From NCBI GenBank assembly GCA_027596195.1, contig JADGJG010000716.1:1-13568 (forward strand): 13,568 nucleotides of DNA. Direction: 5' to 3'. The DNA comes from Podochytrium sp. JEL0797. Taxonomy: Eukaryota; Chytridiomycota; Chytridiomycetes; Chytridiales; Chytriomycetaceae. Below the pieces are notes generated by a model. The model was not told the DNA's origin. It saw only the letters and a program-made list of their open reading frames with translations, and searched no databases. The position numbers were made by a program, and so were the translations under genes. Shown here in pieces: positions 1-9,375 of the stretch. Every line of letters starts with the position of its first letter. Position 1 is the stretch's first letter.

Positions 1-277
1 TGTCAGCGTAGGAGACGTGGGACAGTGCTTGCTCTAGTACCGGACATGTAAGTGGATGTGTGTTATTGGGAGTTGTTTGCGGGGCGTTGTTGTTTTATTT
101 TACAGGTTATCGTTGACATTCACGTGTGATCATGACCGTCGATTCGGAGTACGGGACCTTCCGAATCTCTCGACTATTTCCCAGGAAATCTGCCCGACGC
201 TACGACCAATCGGTTCGAAACCGCCGCATTGCCAATTCGTATTCGAACATTGCCGAATCGTCAACACGGATTCCTGA
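1..277 (+). CDS. 3' end of an unidentified gene, two exons (5' partial)
   Basis: Positions 1-47 and 106-277 join across a good intron at 48-105 (58 bp, donor GTAAGT, acceptor TTTTACAG after a T-rich tract). The first reading frame is then open from base 1 to a TGA at 275-277, giving about 72 codons; the other two frames across this splice are closed by stops. The start lies outside the window. The deduced tail is mixed and rather polar, with several Cys and His residues, and I recognise no family in it. A competing plus-strand frame from ATG 132 to 662 overlaps it, and both cannot be main products. Support comes from splice signals and frame continuity only, so exon 2 could end earlier at another unseen donor. 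Confidence 0.4.
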
Positions 278-667
278 CACATGGCAAGTCAGAAAATTCC
301 TTGTGACTCAAGTTTGCGTTTTTGCAAAAAAACCCAAGACCTTGGCACCTCCTCCTTCTCCCAAAAAGAGACAATTCCACTCTCTCAACTCCATCAGCTC
401 ATATGCATCTGCTACCGGACTGCCCCCATTGCCTAGTGCAATAGTTGTTTTTGTCCACTCGGTCATTCCCTACATTCTTCCTTCCCTTGATTTTCGAGCG
501 TCCTGTTACTTTCACGAATTCGAACTTTCTACCTTCTGGGGCATAGTCTCTCTATTTGCATTTTGCATTATGCACAACTGTACCATCAGTTCCCTAACTG
601 GGTATATCACCCTATTCTCTAGTGGCCCCTCAGCAACAATCTATCCCTGGACTCATATCTAGGGGGC

Positions 668-698
668 CCCAAAGAGATCTGATTGTCTACTCTTTGGG
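668..698. repeat. Hairpin: 9-bp inverted repeat, 13-base loop
   Basis: CCCAAAGAG (668-676) pairs perfectly with CTCTTTGGG (690-698) around a 13-base loop. It lies in the spacer downstream of the plus-strand frames and 3' of the large minus-strand gene. It may be an RNA 3'-end structure or a relic of an inverted repeat; nothing links it to a known element. Confidence 0.5.
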
Positions 699-887
699 AC
701 CCAAAACCAATCCCCTTGATGAGTTGAACTTTTTTAAGACTGTTGTACACTCGCACATGATCACCTGCTCATGAAGAACTACTGGCTCCTACTGATGGGA
801 TTGTGATGAGTAAAGACCAACACTTGCTCACTCATGCAGTCCAACTCACTCAAGGTGCAGCACAACTAAAATCAAAAATCTTACAAA

Positions 888-893
888 TTTATT
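888..893 (-). terminator. AATAAA polyadenylation signal of the large Ser-rich gene
   Basis: Read on the minus strand these bases are AATAAA, beginning 9 bases past the TAA at 904-902 within an AT-rich stretch. The motif is canonical, but its use here is inferred. It lies unusually close to the stop codon. Confidence 0.5.
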
Positions 894-901
894 TAAAAAT
901 A

Positions 902-3900
902 TTAAATAAGTAAAAGAAAAGCAAAAAATGCGAGGATTTCTCCATGCACCTTTCTTCCGCTGCTGATCGCAATTTGTCCAGTAACTGCAGCTGGATTTGT
1001 AACTCTACTTTCCGGTGAATATGCAGTGAAAGAAGCAATCATGTTTTCTCCAACGAATATTTGAGTTCTGGCTGGTTTGTTTGCGGTGGGATAACTTGAA
1101 GTCACAAGATGCTTGGTTTTTTGAATCACAGGTGGATTATTTCCAATCTGAAAATTGGCCATACTTGCAGAATTCAAAATTGTTGATGAAGAACCAGTGG
1201 ATTTTCGATAACTGGCGGAAAACTCCTTTAAATTACTGGAAATTGATATAGTAGCAGAAATGGTTGCTATTGATGCTGCTGTTTTGATTACAGGTTGGCC
1301 AGAGGCAATAAAGCTTTTTCCTCCAGTTGTTGAAGCCATGCTTGTAAATGCTTGAATAGACACAGATTCTCCTGTAGAAGGTAATGATGCACTGACATAT
1401 GATAGGGAGGCAATTGAAGTCGGTGCCACAGCTGGATTTTTTGCAAGCTGGGAAACAGCAGCACTGCTTGAAGATGAAGAACTAGTTTTTTCGGAAAATA
1501 CCTGTTTATCGTCGGAAGAATGGGAGTACAAAGTAGTAGAAACAGTTGCTATTGATGTTGATGTTTTGATTACAGGTTGGCCAGAGGCAATAACACTTTG
1601 TCCTCCAGTTGTGGAAGTCACCCTTGTAAATGTTTGAATGGACGCGGATTCTCCTGTAGAAGGTAATGATGCACTGGCATATGAAGCAATTTCAAGAAGT
1701 GTAGTGGCTTTTGAAAGAGAGGATTGGGTTGCTGATGACTGGGACTCTTGTGACAATGAGAAGGCCATTGAATGAGAAACACTGGGTGTAAAGTCCTGTG
1801 ATGCCTGCTCAACAATAGGCCTTGATGACCGAGGCTCATTTGAAGGAACATTCACTTTGTAATAGGTACTGATGGGTTCAGTAGTCAGTGGCACACTGGA
1901 TAAGGGCTTGGATACAGGTGTTCTTGATAAATACAATTCTTTAAACATGATAGTTGGTGAATGGGAAGACTTGGTGGAAGATGATGTGGGTACTGATGAT
2001 ATTGATGAAGAAGGTCCGTTGGCCAATGTGCCCAGTTTAGAAGCAGGCTTGACTAATCGTGAAGTCATAGGCTTAGATTGATTTGTCTTTGACGATTGAG
2101 GTACTTTGGTTGGTGAGCTGACAAGGGAATGGGATATGCTGACAGTGAAATGAGAAAAAACTGGTTTCACTGATGGTGGCACTGAGCTCTTGGATTGGTA
2201 TATTCTTGATTCTCCACTTTCTTTGGGTGATGCGTTGACGTCGGACTGGGAAAAGACTGGTTTCACTGATGTTGACGTGCGCAATGTGATAGACTCGAAT
2301 GTGCCTATTTGCGACAATTCGGGTACTTTGGCTGACGTGATGGCTTTGGAATCGAATGCAATCGAATTCTGAGACAAAGACGCATGTGAAGCCATGGACA
2401 TGGACTTGTGCGTTTCTAATGAGTCAGCCTCCTTCACCGACGCGTTAAATTTGGAATGTGAAACAACCGAGTTGATAGAAGGCGTTGCGCGAGAGGCTAG
2501 GGATTTGGATTCGAGTGTTTTTGACGATTGAGGCACTTTGGCCGACGCACTGACTTTGGAGTGGGAAACAACAGATTTGACAGACGAAGACGCAGGCAAA
2601 ACTATGGATTTGTATTCGCGTGTTTTAGACGATTGAGGCAATTTGACCGACGCAATGGCTTTGGAGTGGGAAACAACAGATTTGACAGACGGCGTCGTGC
2701 GAGAGGCCAGGGATTTCGGTTCGTGTGTTTTAGACGATTGAGGCAATTTGGCCGATGCACTGGCTTTGGAGTGGGAAACAATCGATTTGGCAGACGAAGA
2801 CGCAGGCAAAACTATGGATTTGGATTCGCGTGTTTTAGACGATTGAGGCAATTTGACCGACGCACTGGCTTTGGAGTGGGAAATAATCGATTTGGCAGAC
2901 GAAGACGTGGGCAAAACTATGGATTTGGATTCGCGTGTTTTTGACGATTGAGGCAATTTGACTGACGCACTGGCTTTGGAGTGGGAAATAATCGATTTGG
3001 CAGACAAAGATGCATGAGAAGGCAATGCATTGGATTCGCGTGTTTTTGGCGATTGGGGAACTTTGGAAACACGGGCTTTGGAATGAGAAACAATCGATTT
3101 GGTAGAAAAAGATGCATGAGAAGGCAATGCATTGGATTCGCGTGTTTTTGACGATTGAGGCAATTTGACCGACGCACTGATTTTGGAGTGGGATACAATC
3201 GATTTGGCAGACAAAGACGCATGAGAAGGCAAGGATTTGGATTCGCGTGTCTTTGATGATTGGGGCACTTTGGCTGAAGCGCTGGCTTTGGAATGGGAAG
3301 CAACTAGTTTGAATTCTTGAGATTTTGGTGGCTTTGAATCGTTGGCCGAGGAGCCGACTTGGAGATGAGAACCATCGATTTTCATAGACGAAGACGCGTG
3401 AGAAGGAGCTGGCTTTGAAATTCTTGCTTTTGATGAGTGCGTTTTGTATGACAGCGCGATCGAAGTCAAGAATTCAACCAATTTAGACGATGGAGTTGAT
3501 TGCTGTGTACTTTCTTCAGAGGTCCCGGTGTATGTGGCTTGCGATTTTGAAGATTCGTAGGAAATAGAAATCGATTCCAAAGACTTTTGGCTTATTAGTT
3601 GTGCTTTTTCGTCAGAGGTCACGGTCGATTTTGATTGTGTTGCTTGTAGCGCACTTTCTTCAGAAGTTGCGGTGGATTTTGATGGTGGTGTAGAAGATTC
3701 GTAGGAAACAGAAATTGATTCCAAAGTCTTTTGGCTTGGTGCTGTTTGCAATGATGTGATTGGACCTGTCGCGAATATGGTGTCTGAAGGTTTGGAAATG
3801 GTCAACACAAAAATTCAAAAAATGTAAGGAAATGACTGACCAGACGCCGATACGTATGCAGAGAGTTTTGATGGCGCAATAGACGATGTCGCAGGCACAA

Positions 3901-6505
3901 TAGAGTTACTGGTTTGCGGCATTCCTGACGAGGCCGAAGAACTCGCTGAAGACGTGATGCTCGCGAAGCTGGATCGGCCACTTGAAATGCCCATCAGGGG
4001 AACGATCGACGAAATCGCAGAAGCTGTATGGCAAACGGACGTGTAAAATTTTAGCATTTGATTGAAAAATATTTACGAAATGACTGACCAGACGACGATA
4101 CGGATGCGGAGTGTTTAGATGACGCGATAGACGAAATCACAGGCGCAACGGAGTTGGTTGCTTGTGGAGTTACCGACGGAACCGAAGAACTCGCGAACGC
4201 CGCATTGGAATTCTATTTAATTTCGGTTTGTTAGCTCGCTTGTTGTCGAATCTGGTTCAAAAACTTACATTCGGACAACCCATTCCATCTCCGTAACAGA
4301 GCCCCCCAAGCGCACGTGTTCCTCCACGTGTTCCTCCATAATATATTGCTTGGATCGAAACATTATCACCGGCAGAGACAAGATACAGAGAGCAGCCCCA
4401 TCCAGTGGCTTTCGCACATGTGCCGGCCGAACATGAAATACTTTCTGCGGCGATCTTCCCCGCTCCGTAAACTTTCTGAATATAGTTTGCCGATCCGGGA
4501 TTCGCTGGGTCACATGTAAATGTGACTTTGTTTACGACGAAAACATTTTTGATACTCTTCGCAGGCACGACGTTCACAAGAATCTGCATATCCAACGCAT
4601 TTACGGCGTAGAAAAGACCCGGTTCATGAAGCTGGATAGTACTTTGGTTGAACAAGTTTACAAATAGACTCGACTGCATTTGACACGGTAATCCTTGCGT
4701 CGAACGGCAGAAGGTTGGAGAAACTGTTGATGTCGACGATGCCGAGTTGGAAGACCGCGTAGAAGATGTTTGATTGAGCGAATTTGAGCCACGTGGAGAG
4801 GACAAGCTCGATGCTCTGCTGTCCGTCAGGCTCGACAATAAACGCGTGGCAGAGCTAATTGCAATTTGATCTGAAAGCGCGTGATACGAAAAACGTAAGC
4901 CATTAAAAATATACACAATATGCGAAACTAACCAGCAGACTTTACGGACGCAGAGGATTTTGACGGTGTGGCAGCCGAAATTGCAGCCGCAACGAAGCCA
5001 CTTGGTTGCGAAACGAAAGAACTCGCAGAAGACGTGATACTCGCGCTGCTGGATTGGCCACTTGAAATACTCGTCCCGCTCGTCGACGCAATGGAGGATA
5101 TCACTGCAGCGGAAGTTCTTGCCGTCTGTGGATTCGCCAGTGAAAGCTGAGCGCTTGATGCCGTCACGCTTGTTGACGCGATGGAGGATATCACAGCAGC
5201 GGAAGTCTGCGGGCTCAATGACGATGAGTTTGAAATTGAACCTGTTGACAAAGGCGGATGCGATTTAAGAAATTAAATAACCAATAATGTACGTGACTAA
5301 CCAGAAGATGCTCCGGACGCAGCGGGGTTTTTTGACGTGATAGACGAAATTGCATTCGAAAAGAAGTCTTTTGCTTGTGAAAGCAAAGAATTCGCAGAAG
5401 ACGTGATACTCCCGAGAATGGATCGGCCACTTGACGCACTCATCAGAGGATCGGTTGACGAACTCACAGAAGCTGCTTGGTTGGTCGTCGCGTATACGTT
5501 AGGCATTGGTATTAAAAAATTATTTAAAATTTAAATAACTGACTGACCAGATGGCAATGCGGATGCAAGGGGATTTTCTGACGTGATGGACGAAACTGCT
5601 ACTGCAATGGAGCTACTTGTTTGTGGCTTCACCGACGGCGCGATAGAAATCGCAGACGGCATGGTGCTCACGATGCTGGATTGAACACGTGAAATACTCG
5701 TCACGCTCGTCGACGCAATGGGGGGTTTAGCTGCAGCGGAAGTGCTTGTCGTCTGAGGATTCGATAGTGAGGTTGTTGATGCATAAGTCGCGGCTGTGGG
5801 GCTGATTATCTCCAGTTTCGGTGTAAAAGAAGAGCTTGATGAACGCGTCAGAGATATTATTGGAGTAGGGTTGGAGGATTTTGCCAAAGAAGTAAGAGCA
5901 GAGCTGGATACGCGTGAGGAATCTGTATAGAAAACGCGTAAGAGTGGTTTCATCACCAACCAATGAAGAACTTGTCGATTGATTTAAAATTAGCACTCAC
6001 TTGGAGACGGGCATTGACTCTCGATATCGAAGCACAAACCGCCAGAGGCTTGAACGCCAGAATACTCAATACGGGAGACGGAAAGGCGTGGAACGGAGCC
6101 TTGACCTGGTTCCAGCACAATTTTGCCAATGGAATTTCCAGCTGACGTCTTGCATGTGAGTTTCTTTTGGTTTTCGAGAGTCGCTGCGGTGAAAGTCTTG
6201 ATGTCCTCGGAGCCACATGAATACGCGAGATCCGTGATCACGGTGACGAGTTTGCCTCCTTCCGATAGCGACTGAGTGACGTTGACTTGAACTTTCATTT
6301 CAGCGGCAAGCAACGCGTAGAATTGACCGATGGTGTTGAAATTGATTTCGGATTGCGAAAATGTGCCGATCTTGATTTGTGGGCCACCCCGCAAATAACA
6401 CGACTGCTGGCTTGGAATGCAGAATTCTGGGGCACCCCCGTCGCCCGATTTAGTCTGGGCGACTGTAAAGAGAGTGGATATCGCAAGTAGATGAAGCGCG
6501 CGCAT
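902..6505 (-). CDS. Large secreted Ser-rich, probably GPI-anchored cell-surface protein, 8 exons
   Basis: Exons: 6505-6001, 5922-5548, 5472-5302, 5241-4933, 4870-4269, 4212-4089, 4023-3841, 3783-902. Introns are 56-78 bp with GTGAGT, GTCAGT, GTTAGT or GTAAGT donors and AG acceptors. The joined frame has no stop and encodes about 1,716 residues. The start is the first ATG after an in-frame TGA and opens a signal peptide (MRALHLLAISTLFTVAQT). Residues about 26-168 and 506-654 are homologous domains sharing PxFCx6C, GxFYA, GGLC and a final CP. Between and after them lie Ser/Thr/Ala linkers, partly duplicated exons. The last exon carries a 35-residue Ser/Lys repeat, a duplicated 94-residue block and a C-terminal hydrophobic tail (GEILAFFAFLLLI) after Ser/Gly, typical of GPI signals. 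A wall adhesin or coat role is inference; I recognise no named family. The small linker exons could be alternatively spliced. Confidence 0.85.
1262..1687 (-). repeat. Two copies of a Ser-rich block, 282 bp apart
   Basis: About 144 bp at 1262-1405 recurs at 1544-1687, offset 282 bp (94 codons). Both encode variants of an SASLPSTGES motif followed by IASGQPVIKT, with mostly conservative differences. This is an in-frame internal duplication near the C terminus of the large surface protein. Confidence 0.8.
2211..3362 (-). repeat. 105-bp (35-residue) tandem repeat within the last exon
   Basis: A marker (GATTGAGG or GATTGGGG on the plus strand) recurs at 2526, 2631, 2736, 2841, 2946, 3051, 3153 and 3258, giving steps of 105 bp with one of 102. 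Three more degenerate units continue the phase at 2421, 2316 and 2211. The encoded unit contains SHSK, PQSSKTRES and an LP-Ser-rich piece, with about five Lys/Arg per unit. All steps are multiples of three. Neighbouring units alternate between two subtypes at some positions, hinting at dimer-wise expansion. Confidence 0.9.
3552..3737 (-). repeat. Duplicated Ser-rich segment near the start of the last exon
   Basis: About 42 bp starting at 3552 recur at 3696, offset 144 bp (48 codons). Both encode ESIS-V/I-SYESS after a Gln-Lys-Ser/Thr-Leu. This is another in-frame internal duplication, N-terminal to the 35-residue array. Confidence 0.7.
3831..5760 (-). repeat. Family of duplicated exons with flanking intron sequence
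   Basis: Exons at 3841-4023, 4089-4212, 4933-5241, 5302-5472 and the 3' part of 5548-5922 are diverged copies of one Ser-rich exon. Read in gene direction they end in related codons (Ser-Ala-Ser/Pro-Ser-Gly type) and share ISSI-type segments. The adjoining intron starts (GTCAGTCA, GTTAGT followed by AT-rich sequence) also resemble one another. Exons 2, 3, 4 and 7 are bounded by phase-1 introns on both sides, so they can be copied without breaking the frame. Confidence 0.75.
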
Positions 6506-6874
6506 TTCGAATCGGTTTTTGGGACTCAATCACAATGCTGAGGGAAGAGCTTTGCGAAATTTCTTATTGTTCACCAACGCGATTGTCTCGCTTTTTGACT
6601 CTCGATATCGTTTTCTTTGTGATTTTACAGAACAATAGTGTGTAGATAATACGCGATCAGTCATTCGAAAATTGAAGTGATTTGCGCGAAAACCGCAATT
6701 ACTTGGGGGTAAGAGAAAAGGAAAGAACACTTAAAGGGACAATATTTTCGTTATTTGGTGTGACATTCAATATTCATCCACCGGCATTTTTGTGGCATTT
6801 TTAACTCAATAACTCAATCAAACCAGAACTAGGGGGGGAAAATGAAATTTCTTTCGAAAAACCACCAAAGCATC
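6506..6874. promoter_or_regulatory. Divergent intergenic region
   Basis: These 369 bp separate the start of the large minus-strand gene from the plus-strand fumarylacetoacetase locus and must hold both promoters. No clear TATA box is visible. A 16-base string (TTGACTCTCGATATCG) at 6595-6610, containing the palindrome CGATATCG, also occurs at 6014-6029 inside exon 1 of the large gene. An ATG at 6842 is in frame with the one at 6875, but family length and context (CATCATGGCC) favour 6875. Confidence 0.4.
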
Positions 6875-8345
6875 ATGGCCGCCATCGTCGATATCCCCGC
6901 AAACTCGGACTTTCCCCTCGAGAACATTCCGTTCGGCATCATTTCCACGGCTGTCGACGTGAGTTGCTGAGTTTGTTGCTGTCCACGATTCGAAACTGAA
7001 CCCTTCGCTTCCGCCAGCCAACGCCCCGTGCTGCCACTGCGATCGGAGACTACGCTACGTTCTGATTCTCTTCACTTCTTTATCCCACGCTCAACGCGTT
7101 CATGCGCCTGGGTCGCCCCGCCTGGTGAGAAGCCCGTTCGAAAATCCAAACGCTCCTCCCCCGTCAAGGACAACGCTGCCCTGAAAGACGCGGCTCTGCA
7201 CCCGCGCGAAACCGTCCGCAACCACCTCCCCATTCAAATCACTGACTTCTACTCGTCAAGAGTGCACGCCTTCATTGTCGGCGTCATGTTCAAAGGAAAG
7301 GACAACGCCCTCCAGGCCTCCAGCCAAAACTGGTGAGAAATTCTCCTTTCCGAACCGCGTGATCAGACACAAGGCAAAATAACTAATCCCTACCACCCCA
7401 GGGTCCACATTCCCGTCGGCTACCACGGCTGCGCCTCGTCAGTCGTTGTTTCTAGAACGCCCATCCGCAGATCCAACGGATTGATTCAAGACTTTGTGTT
7501 CAAGGAGGTTCACTTTAGCCAGTGCAAAAAGCTTGATTACGAGCTCGAAACCGCGTTTATTATCGGTATCGGAAATGATTTTGGTGCTCCCATCAAGATT
7601 GAGGACGCGGAACAGCACATGTTTGGAATGGTGCTGATGAACGACTGGAGTGCCAGAGACATTCAAGCCTTCGAATACGTTCCTCTTGGTCCATTCCTTG
7701 GAAAGGTGTGTGTGTATGAGAGTGTTTGGGAGTCAAAATTTGCGATTTGAAAATCCACAAAACATCACAACATGTTTCATCCGCGACTCAGAACTTTGGA
7801 ACAACCATTTCTCCATGGATCGTCACAATGGATGCGTTGGAGCCCTTCCGTGTCGCGCAACCAGTCCAGGACCGAATCCCCGCCAACGACTTGAGATCCC
7901 CGTCGAAGGACGGGTACGATTTGCAATGGAGTGGACCCTGAAACGTGAGCCGCTTTTATATTGTCAGTTTTTCCCATTTTGGATTACTCAGCTTTCGGAA
8001 GAATGAAACAGATTCACCAAAGACTACACGAAAAAATGTATTGGTCCACGCAACAACAACTCGCCCACTACGTCGTGAACGGATGCAATATGAATGCGGG
8101 AGACCTTCTCGGCTCCCACCCTCAGCGGTGCCGACACATCGTCCCTCGGCTCCCTTCTCGAAGGGTCCTTGAACGGAAAGCAGGACATTGTTTTGAGCGA
8201 GGATGGAACGGTCACGCTTCGGTTTATTGAGGATGGAGACAGCTTGACCATCACGGGCAAGTGTGAGGCCGAGGTGAATGGCGAGAAGATCAGAATTGGG
8301 TTTGGAGCCTGTGGAGGGTCGGTTTTGCCTGCTGTGAAGTTTTGA
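6875..8345 (+). pseudogene. FAH: Fumarylacetoacetase, disrupted (last enzyme of tyrosine catabolism)
   Basis: An intact enzyme would hydrolyse fumarylacetoacetate to fumarate and acetoacetate. Five exons are recognisable: 6875-6958, 7018-7332, 7402-7705, 7792-7944, 7992-8345. The N-terminal SDFP motif, TDFYSSRx[59 protein letters not shown] and GDLLGS are all present, covering the metal ligands and most active-site residues; the usual Arg in GYHGRASS is Cys. The frame is broken repeatedly: TGA at 7063 with a short deletion before LNAFM, TGA at 7126-7128 between Trp and Glu-Ala-Arg, a shift in the C run at 7151-7162, a shift near 7924-7928, a shift at the A run 8031-8036, and a 2-base loss near 8116. 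Introns cannot absorb these because conserved codons lie on both sides. Exon 3 is fully open. Clustered sequencing errors are the alternative, but neighbouring genes are clean. Confidence 0.85.
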
Positions 8346-8351
8346 TTAGCG

Positions 8352-8357
8352 AATAAA
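8352..8357 (+). terminator. AATAAA signal after the fumarylacetoacetase locus
   Basis: A canonical AATAAA lies 7 bases after the stop of the FAH-like reading frame and about 100 bases before the next start codon. It suggests the locus had, or still has, a normal transcript end. Confidence 0.45.
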
Positions 8358-8460
8358 AGTAACCATGAAATGAAAACTGTGCGGAAAGAAAGAGACGCGT
8401 GGTTGGGAAGAAGTGCAGAAAGACGAAAAGTAAAAAACCCTGGATATCCCCTACTGTACC

Positions 8461-9147
8461 ATGACCAATCCGTATTCGTATGAAACCAACACCGGCATCG
8501 TGCTCACCGTGCAGCAAGACCCTGATATTCTCGGAACAACCATCTGGGATTCGTGCTTGGTGCTCTCCAAATACCTCGAGAAGCAACTCGCTGGACTGGC
8601 CAAGACCGGCTTTGGAGGCAAAGGCACGCGGGATGCTTCGACGCAAGGCCCCCTTCGCATCCTCGAACTCGGCGCAGGCTGTGGCCTCCTTGGACTCGTG
8701 GCCACAGAAGTGGTGCAAGACGCACAGCTCGTGTTGACAGACCTGCCCAAAGTGCTTCCCCTCCTCGAAACCAACACAAACCACTCCCAAAACATCCGCG
8801 TCGAAACCCTCGAATGGCTGCAGTCCCCTACCGACACTCTGCCCGCCCACATCACGAGTCTGATGCCCTTCGACGTCGTTTTGCTCTCGGACTGCGTGTA
8901 CGATGAAACCGCATTCATCCCACTCATCAACACGCTCGATACCTTGACCAAAGACAATCCAGACACTCTCATCATCATGGCCTACGAGAGGCGCAAATTC
9001 GACACTGAGGTTTCTTTTTTCAAAAAGTTTGGAGAACTGTTCCGCTTTCGCCACGTGAAAGAGGAAGATTTGGATCCCCAGTTCAAGGCAGTCGACGAGA
9101 TTTATCTGTTTTTGGCAAAGAGGCGCGCCGACAAGGACGACTTTTGA
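8461..9147 (+). CDS. Protein-lysine methyltransferase, VCPKMT/METTL21D-like
   Basis: An intact, intron-free frame of 228 residues with the class I (Rossmann) layout of the Methyltransf_16 family. GTTIWD followed by LSKYLE (25-40) precedes SAM-binding motif I, ELGAGCG (69-75). An acidic-loop Asp follows in LTDLP (94), then SDCVY (143-147, the family DxxY-type motif) and AYERR (174-178), the position where VCPKMT has a YEQR motif. The C-terminal ERR...VDEIYLFLAKRR stretch also fits VCPKMT, which trimethylates a lysine of the AAA ATPase VCP/Cdc48; METTL21A (Hsp70) is the next-best relative. Substrate assignment is inference. It is likely cytosolic, as no signal or membrane segment is visible. 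It follows the broken FAH locus by 115 bp on the same strand, with its own start context (CTGTACCATGA) and no visible functional link. Confidence 0.88.
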   Translation: MTNPYSYETNTGIVLTVQQDPDILGTTIWDSCLVLSKYLEKQLAGLAKTGFGGKGTRDASTQGPLRILELGAGCGLLGLVATEVVQDAQLVLTDLPKVLPLLETNTNHSQNIRVETLEWLQSPTDTLPAHITSLMPFDVVLLSDCVYDETAFIPLINTLDTLTKDNPDTLIIMAYERRKFDTEVSFFKKFGELFRFRHVKEEDLDPQFKAVDEIYLFLAKRRADKDDF

Positions 9148-9375
9148 GTTTCTGATGATTTGAAACGCGTTTTGCGACTTGCGAAAAATACATTCCAATT
9201 GACACGCTGCATTTAGCCTTAAGTTACCTGTGCTGTCGCGTTTTCCTTTTTGGCCAATTCAAGCGAATTCAGGACTCCACGCCCATCCCAGAACCAATGA
9301 GCGTGGATAAAATATCAATTGTTTTGAATCTTATTTGACAACACTCCTTTTACAATCACTAAAAACCTGTCAAAA
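9148..9375 (+). promoter_or_regulatory. Spacer with TATA-like element for the secreted Cys protein gene
   Basis: No gene is seen here. ATAAAATA at 9307-9314 lies about 60 bases before the ATG at 9376 and may serve as a TATA box. No canonical AATAAA is visible after the methyltransferase stop. Confidence 0.35.

Larger units (their letters stand above)
278..901. other. Spacer of about 620 bp, no supported gene
   Basis: No convincing gene is visible. A plus frame runs from ATG 132 to TAG 662 (176 residues), but its second half is a hydrophobic/Ser mixture without recognisable domains. On the minus strand a 52-codon frame (466 to 308) and an open stretch of about 42 codons around 550-640 have protein-like composition and could be remnants of an old gene or mobile element; neither can be identified. 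The region ends with an AT-rich stretch holding the 3' processing signal of the large minus-strand gene. Confidence 0.4.

Noticed and set aside
308..466. 52-codon minus-strand frame with protein-like composition
   Set aside because: Preceded directly by an in-frame stop and without an identifiable family. It might be a fragment of an old element, but there is too little to call it.
132..662. 176-residue plus-strand frame near the left end
   Set aside because: No domain, signal peptide or splice support, composition drifts from basic to hydrophobic, and it conflicts with the better supported spliced frame 1-277. It is left as an unproven frame within the spacer description.
2528..2944. Plus-strand Arg/Gly/Phe repeat frame of 138 codons
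   Set aside because: It is the complement of the 105-bp repeat in the last exon of the large minus-strand gene; its periodicity comes from that repeat.
2085..3440. CRISPR-like array
   Set aside because: The regular spacing reflects a coding tandem repeat with no distinct spacers; unit lengths are multiples of three, and the setting is an intron-bearing eukaryotic gene.
902..3808. Treating the 968-codon frame as a separate gene
   Set aside because: It has no ATG-initiated signal peptide of its own, its beginning lies within an intron, and it joins in phase to seven upstream exons that supply the signal peptide.
8290..9198. 302-codon minus-strand frame antisense to the methyltransferase
   Set aside because: It lies exactly over an intact gene with clear SAM-binding motifs on the other strand. 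Its own translation has no recognisable domain and starts in intergenic DNA, a typical shadow of a codon-biased gene.
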